Assembly: GCA_963829995.1 (NCBI GenBank)
Contig: CAWHKW010000004.1
Coordinates: 124,001 to 188,000 of the forward strand
Length of the DNA: 64,000 nt
Source of the DNA: JACCZX01 sp963829995
GTDB lineage: Bacteria; Pseudomonadota; Gammaproteobacteria; Burkholderiales; Burkholderiaceae_F
Direction: 5' to 3'
The position numbers and the translations under genes are program-made. The notes under the pieces are model-generated. The model made no database searches and was not told where the DNA came from. It saw only the letters and a program-made list of their open reading frames with translations. Shown in pieces: positions 61,310 through 64,000 of the stretch (position 1 is its first letter; the number at the start of each line of letters is the position of its first letter).

Positions 61310-62096
61310 TTATTGCGTCTGTGCCGGCACGCCGCCCGGAATGATCGGTTGCGGCTGGGGCATCTGCTGCTGTTGCTGCTGCATTTGCTGCTGCTGTTGC
61401 TGCTGTTGCTGCTGCATGTTGCTGCTGCAATTGCTGCTGCTGCAATTGCTGCTGCTGCACCGGCTGATTCGGAAACTGCTGCGCCGGTATTTGCGGCTGC
61501 ACCATAGGCGGTGGCTGCGGAAGCGCGGGCCGCGGCGGCGGCGTCGCTCGCGGAATATTCGGTGCGCCTTCACTGCTGGGCGCGGTCAACGTGTTGCCGT
61601 CGCGGAAAAAGTTCGGCGCGGCCGGGAGCCCGCCGAGCTGCGCGATAGGTCGCGCCGGCAGTCGTACTTCCTGGCGCCCTCCGCTGGACTCGAGAATGGC
61701 AATCTCGGAAGTCACTGACACCAACTTCATGCCGGGGGCGACTTCCTGCCCGATCAAAAATACGCGTGCCGGCTTACCGTCAACTACAAGCACCGCGCTC
61801 GAATCCTTGCCTGCCGCGAATACGCCGAGCGCCTGCACATTGGTCGCGATCGACTGCACCACATCCACTTTGCCGAACATGCGGGCCGCCGCCAAAGGAT
61901 CGGGATCGCGCAACGGCGGCGGAGGTAACGGCGGCGGCGCTGCGATCGGCGACGGGGTGAAGATGCGAATACCCCAAAAGCCGGCGATCGCCAATACCGC
62001 CGCGAAGAAAAGCAAATGAACAGCAGCGAAAGCAAACTTTTTCACTATCCCATCCGATGTTCGGCGCAGCTCACCATGTATTAGTCCGTGAAGCAT
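61310..62096 (-). pseudogene. gspC: type II secretion protein GspC with polyglutamine tail, frameshifted
   Basis: GspC is the bitopic inner-membrane protein that links the type II secretion base to the GspD secretin. It has one membrane segment (F-A-A-V-H-L-L-F-F-A-A-V-L-A-I-A-G-F-W-G), a proline-rich linker and the HR domain (A-A-R-M-F-G-K-V-D-V to S-S-G-G-R-Q-E-V-R-L-P). It then runs into proline-rich sequence and a glutamine tract from CAG/CAA repeats. At 61414-61421 the frame changes; one base less (CAA-ATG in place of CAACATG) continues the glutamine run to a normal stop at 61310. Otherwise it overlaps phhA. Start ATG 62096; GTG 62045 is possible. Confidence 0.8.
61364..61459 (+). repeat. 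CTG/TTG (CAG/CAA) triplet repeat inside gspC
   Basis: About 95 nt made almost wholly of CTG and TTG triplets on the plus strand, encoding the glutamine tract of GspC on the minus strand. A shared unit is CAATTGCAGCAG. Such tracts change length by slippage, and the gspC frame break lies within it. Confidence 0.8.
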
Positions 62097-62234
62097 CCCC
62101 TTTCCGGGGGGTGGGGCAGCCGATTCGCGTTGATAATATCCCCTGCACCCTCGGTTGTCCGCGTCGAAAAGCGAGGAACTTCAAGGCGTTCGGCGCTTAT
62201 CTTCAAGTTTTCTACCGCATTGGCCAATGGTCTG

Positions 62235-62711
62235 ATGACTCCGATGACAGGCGTTCGTTCCTCTTTTCGTTTCTCCAAGCGCAGCGCGCGCGGCTTCACG
62301 TTGATCGAGATCATGGTCGTCGTGATCATTCTCGGTGTGCTCGCGGCGCTCGTCGTGCCGCGTGTCATGGGTCGCACCGACGACGCGAAGTTAGCGGCTG
62401 CCAAAGCAGACATCGCGTCGATCATGCAGGCGCTGAAACTTTACCGGCTCGACAACGGTCGCTATCCAACGACCGATCAAGGATTACAGGCTTTGCTCAC
62501 CCGGCCGACGATCGAGCCTATGCCAAGCAACTGGAAGCAGGGCGGATATTTGGAGCGCTCAACCGTACCCGTCGATCCTTGGGGTGAGCCGTACAAGTTC
62601 CTGAATCCGGGCGTGCGCGGCGAAATCGACGTGTTCTCGCTCGGCCGCGATCGCGCAAACGGCGGCGAGCCAAGCACGCCGGATGCCGACATCGGCTCGT
62701 GGCAGCTATGA
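62235..62711 (+). CDS. gspG: type II secretion major pseudopilin GspG
   Basis: A 158-residue pseudopilin. The prepilin leader ends in R-G, followed by mature F-T-L-I-E-I-M-V-V with Glu5, the PilD/GspO cleavage signature. The hydrophobic helix leads to a globular domain with Y-P-T-T-D-Q-G-L-Q-A-L and D-P-W-G-E-P-Y, including the GspG calcium-site region. The open frame extends upstream to 62088; ATG 62235 or 62244 gives a plausible leader, though neither has a good ribosome binding site. It is divergent from gspC. Confidence 0.93.
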   Translation: MTPMTGVRSSFRFSKRSARGFTLIEIMVVVIILGVLAALVVPRVMGRTDDAKLAAAKADIASIMQALKLYRLDNGRYPTTDQGLQALLTRPTIEPMPSNWKQGGYLERSTVPVDPWGEPYKFLNPGVRGEIDVFSLGRDRANGGEPSTPDADIGSWQL

Positions 62712-62800
62712 CGCGGGCCGACAAAAGTGCAAACCTACTTTTGTCGGATTAGTTAGCGTGGAATCGCTGGCAAAGCCAGACGATTCCGCGAAGGAAATTC

Positions 62801-63322
62801 ATGAAACGACCGACGCGCAGCACTGCCGGCTTTACGTTGCTCGAGCTGATGGTCGTGATCGTACTTGCCGGCATCCTGGTATCTCTCGTCACGATCAACA
62901 TCGCACCCGATCCGCGCCAGCAGTTGCAGCGCGAAGCACAGAGGGTCGGGCAACTCATGGCGCTGGCCGCCGACGAATCGCGCATCACGCAGCAACCGAT
63001 AGTGTGGGAAGCCGATCTGCGCGGATATCGCTTCGTGACTGAATCGGGTGGTGAGCGGCGACTCTTGACCGGCGACGATTTGCTGCGCGAGCGCACGTGG
63101 GAAACCCCGCTGACGCGCTTGGCCGTACTCGACAACGGGGGCCCGCAACCGGCGCAAGTTCTTCTCGGCCCGGGCACGCCACCGGTGCGAGTCGCGATCG
63201 CCCGCGAATGGATACAGCCACGCTGGCGTCTGGAACTGACCAGCGAGGATGGGTCGGTCCGAGTTGATTTCGACGAAGCGGGCCGCTCGCTCCTCGCCGT
63301 AGAGCAGGTAACAGCAAAGTGA
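62801..63322 (+). CDS. gspH: type II secretion minor pseudopilin GspH
   Basis: A 173-residue pseudopilin. The leader M-K-R-P-T-R-S-T-A-G is followed by mature F-T-L-L-E-L-M-V-V-I. The soluble domain (about 35-173) is beta-rich, as in GspH. ATG 62801 follows an AAGGA. A spacer of 89 nt separates it from gspG. In family terms GspH-I-J-K form the tip of the pseudopilus. Confidence 0.92.
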   Translation: MKRPTRSTAGFTLLELMVVIVLAGILVSLVTINIAPDPRQQLQREAQRVGQLMALAADESRITQQPIVWEADLRGYRFVTESGGERRLLTGDDLLRERTWETPLTRLAVLDNGGPQPAQVLLGPGTPPVRVAIAREWIQPRWRLELTSEDGSVRVDFDEAGRSLLAVEQVTAK

Positions 63323-63705
63323 TGCCCCAGCTGAAGCGAAAGCGGGGCTTTACGTTGCTCGAAGTATTGGTCGCGCTGGTGATCATCGGCGTCGCGTTGG
63401 CAGCAGCGATGCGGGGCGCGATGTCGCTGACTTCGACCGCGGAGTACACACGGCAAAAGCTGTTGGCGGTGCTGACAGCCGAAAACCGATTGCTTGAGCT
63501 GCGGCTGGGGCGCGAACGTCTCGAGCCCGGCGAGAGCATCCTGCCTTGCGAGCAAGGCGGCGTCGCTTTTCTGTGCTCGCAGGCCGTCAAGCCCACCCCC
63601 AACCCGTTTTTCCGCCGCGTCGAAGTGCGAGTGCTGCGGCAGGACGACGCCGGCAACCGGAGCCAGCTGGTTGAGCTGATGACGGTGATGCCGACCAATC
63701 AATGA
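63322..63705 (+). CDS. gspI: type II secretion minor pseudopilin GspI
   Basis: A 127-residue pseudopilin with leader M-P-Q-L-K-R-K-R-G and mature F-T-L-L-E-V-L-V-A-L. The conserved A-E-N-R-L-L-E-L-R typical of GspI follows. ATG 63322 overlaps the gspH stop by 1 nt (TGATG); a GTG three bases earlier is also in frame. It overlaps gspJ by 4 nt. Confidence 0.93.
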   Translation: MPQLKRKRGFTLLEVLVALVIIGVALAAAMRGAMSLTSTAEYTRQKLLAVLTAENRLLELRLGRERLEPGESILPCEQGGVAFLCSQAVKPTPNPFFRRVEVRVLRQDDAGNRSQLVELMTVMPTNQ

Positions 63706-64000
63706 TCAGAACGTGTCTGAAAGCGTCGCGAGCAGGCCCAAGGCGCGCCCGAGGAGCGGACACGTGCGAGAGGTACGGCGAGCACCGCAGGACGCGCCTT
63801 GGGACGCGCAGTAGCTTTGAGACAAGTTCTCGCGGATTTACGTTGCTCGAACTACTGGTGGCAATCACGGTGCTGTCGATCGTATCGATGATCGCTTGGC
63901 GCGGACTCGACTCGCTGGTCGCAACGCGCGAGCGGCTTGAACCCGAGGTCGACGACGTGCGTTCGCTGCTGACCACTTTCGGCCAGATGGAGCGCGACCT
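63702..64000 (+). CDS. gspJ: type II secretion minor pseudopilin GspJ with an extended leader (cut by window end)
   Basis: The first 99 codons of GspJ. ATG 63702 overlaps the gspI stop (ATGA). The mature start is F-T-L-L-E-L-L-V-A-I after Arg44-Gly45, then M-I-A-W-R-G-L-D-S-L, typical of GspJ. The leader is 45 residues, much longer than usual, because a 102-nt dispersed repeat (63718-63819) lies in frame within it. Without it the leader would be about 11 residues. No other in-frame start lies between the repeat and the cleavage site. Confidence 0.88.
   Translation, partial: MIRTCLKASRAGPRRARGADTCERYGEHRRTRLGTRSSFETSSRGFTLLELLVAITVLSIVSMIAWRGLDSLVATRERLEPEVDDVRSLLTTFGQMERD
63718..63819 (+). 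repeat. structured dispersed repeat, copy A
   Basis: 102 nt, in frame inside gspJ. It shares blocks with copy B (22295-22398), including GCGCAGTAGCTTTG at its 3' end, GAGCACCGCAG and GAGGAGCG. Its arms CCCAAGGCGCG (63737-63747) and CGCGCCTTGGG (63793-63803) pair perfectly over 11 bp, where copy B has different but also pairing arms. In both copies the terminal block faces the downstream coding sequence. Confidence 0.75.

Noticed and set aside
61364..61459. CRISPR-like or satellite array
   Set aside because: The repeats are triplets within a coding sequence with no unique spacers; no CRISPR array exists in the window.
61341..61718. Plus-strand frame encoding a run of cysteines and leucines
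   Set aside because: It is the antisense reading of the CAG/CAA tract of gspC, where CTG and TGC repeats are unavoidable.

Overview
This 64 kb window (roughly 60% GC by eye) is chromosomal DNA of a betaproteobacterium, probably Burkholderiales. The evidence is the gene order ponA | pilMNOPQ-aroK-aroB-dgt-gltB-gltD, the tRNA-Tyr/Gly/Thr-tuf-tRNA-Trp-secE-nusG arrangement, the fused str-S10-spc-alpha ribosomal cluster, and a type II secretion locus with gspC divergent from gspGHIJ. No rRNA, phage, transposase or CRISPR array is visible.

Layout: 1-9.6 kb (minus) carries gltD, an unassigned small membrane protein, gltB, and aroK-aroB-dgt. 9.6-14.8 kb (minus) is the type IV pilus operon pilMNOPQ, closed by an intrinsic terminator. 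15.2-22.3 kb holds penicillin-binding protein 1A, frataxin (cyaY), lptM-lysA, a dihaem cytochrome c, engB, hemB and cutA. 22.4-41.5 kb (minus) is one uninterrupted str-S10-spc-alpha cluster from rpsL to rplQ, including fusA, tufA, secY, infA and rpoA. 41.7-53.7 kb (minus) is rpoC, rpoB, rplL, rplJ, rplA, rplK, nusG and secE. 53.7-55.5 kb is a tRNA/tuf operon (Tyr, Gly, Thr, tufB, then Trp) behind a strong sigma70-type promoter. 55.7-59 kb has a GNAT acetyltransferase, a LytTR response regulator, its LytS-type histidine kinase and a small exported protein. 59.3-61.3 kb has hppD-phhA (phenylalanine/tyrosine breakdown). 61.3-64 kb is gspC (minus) and gspG-H-I-J (plus, cut by the window end).

Two patterns stand out. 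First, six genes (pilM, pilP, pilQ, a cytochrome c, the second tuf copy and gspC) are each broken by a frame change equal to +1, while all single-copy core translation and transcription genes are intact. This could be gene decay or unpolished sequence. Second, an approximately 102-nt structured repeat occurs twice, before cutA and inside the leader of gspJ. The two copies differ in sequence, yet paired changes preserve the same stem, which suggests a dispersed element with a selected fold. In gspJ it is in frame and lengthens the prepilin leader from about 11 to 45 residues.

Other points: a promoter followed at once by a terminator-like hairpin in the rpsL leader, perfect stem-loops in the rplL-rpoB and rpsD-rpoA spacers, basic or low-complexity tails on S3, L15 and L24, and a histidine kinase whose sensor is built of short beta-like repeats.
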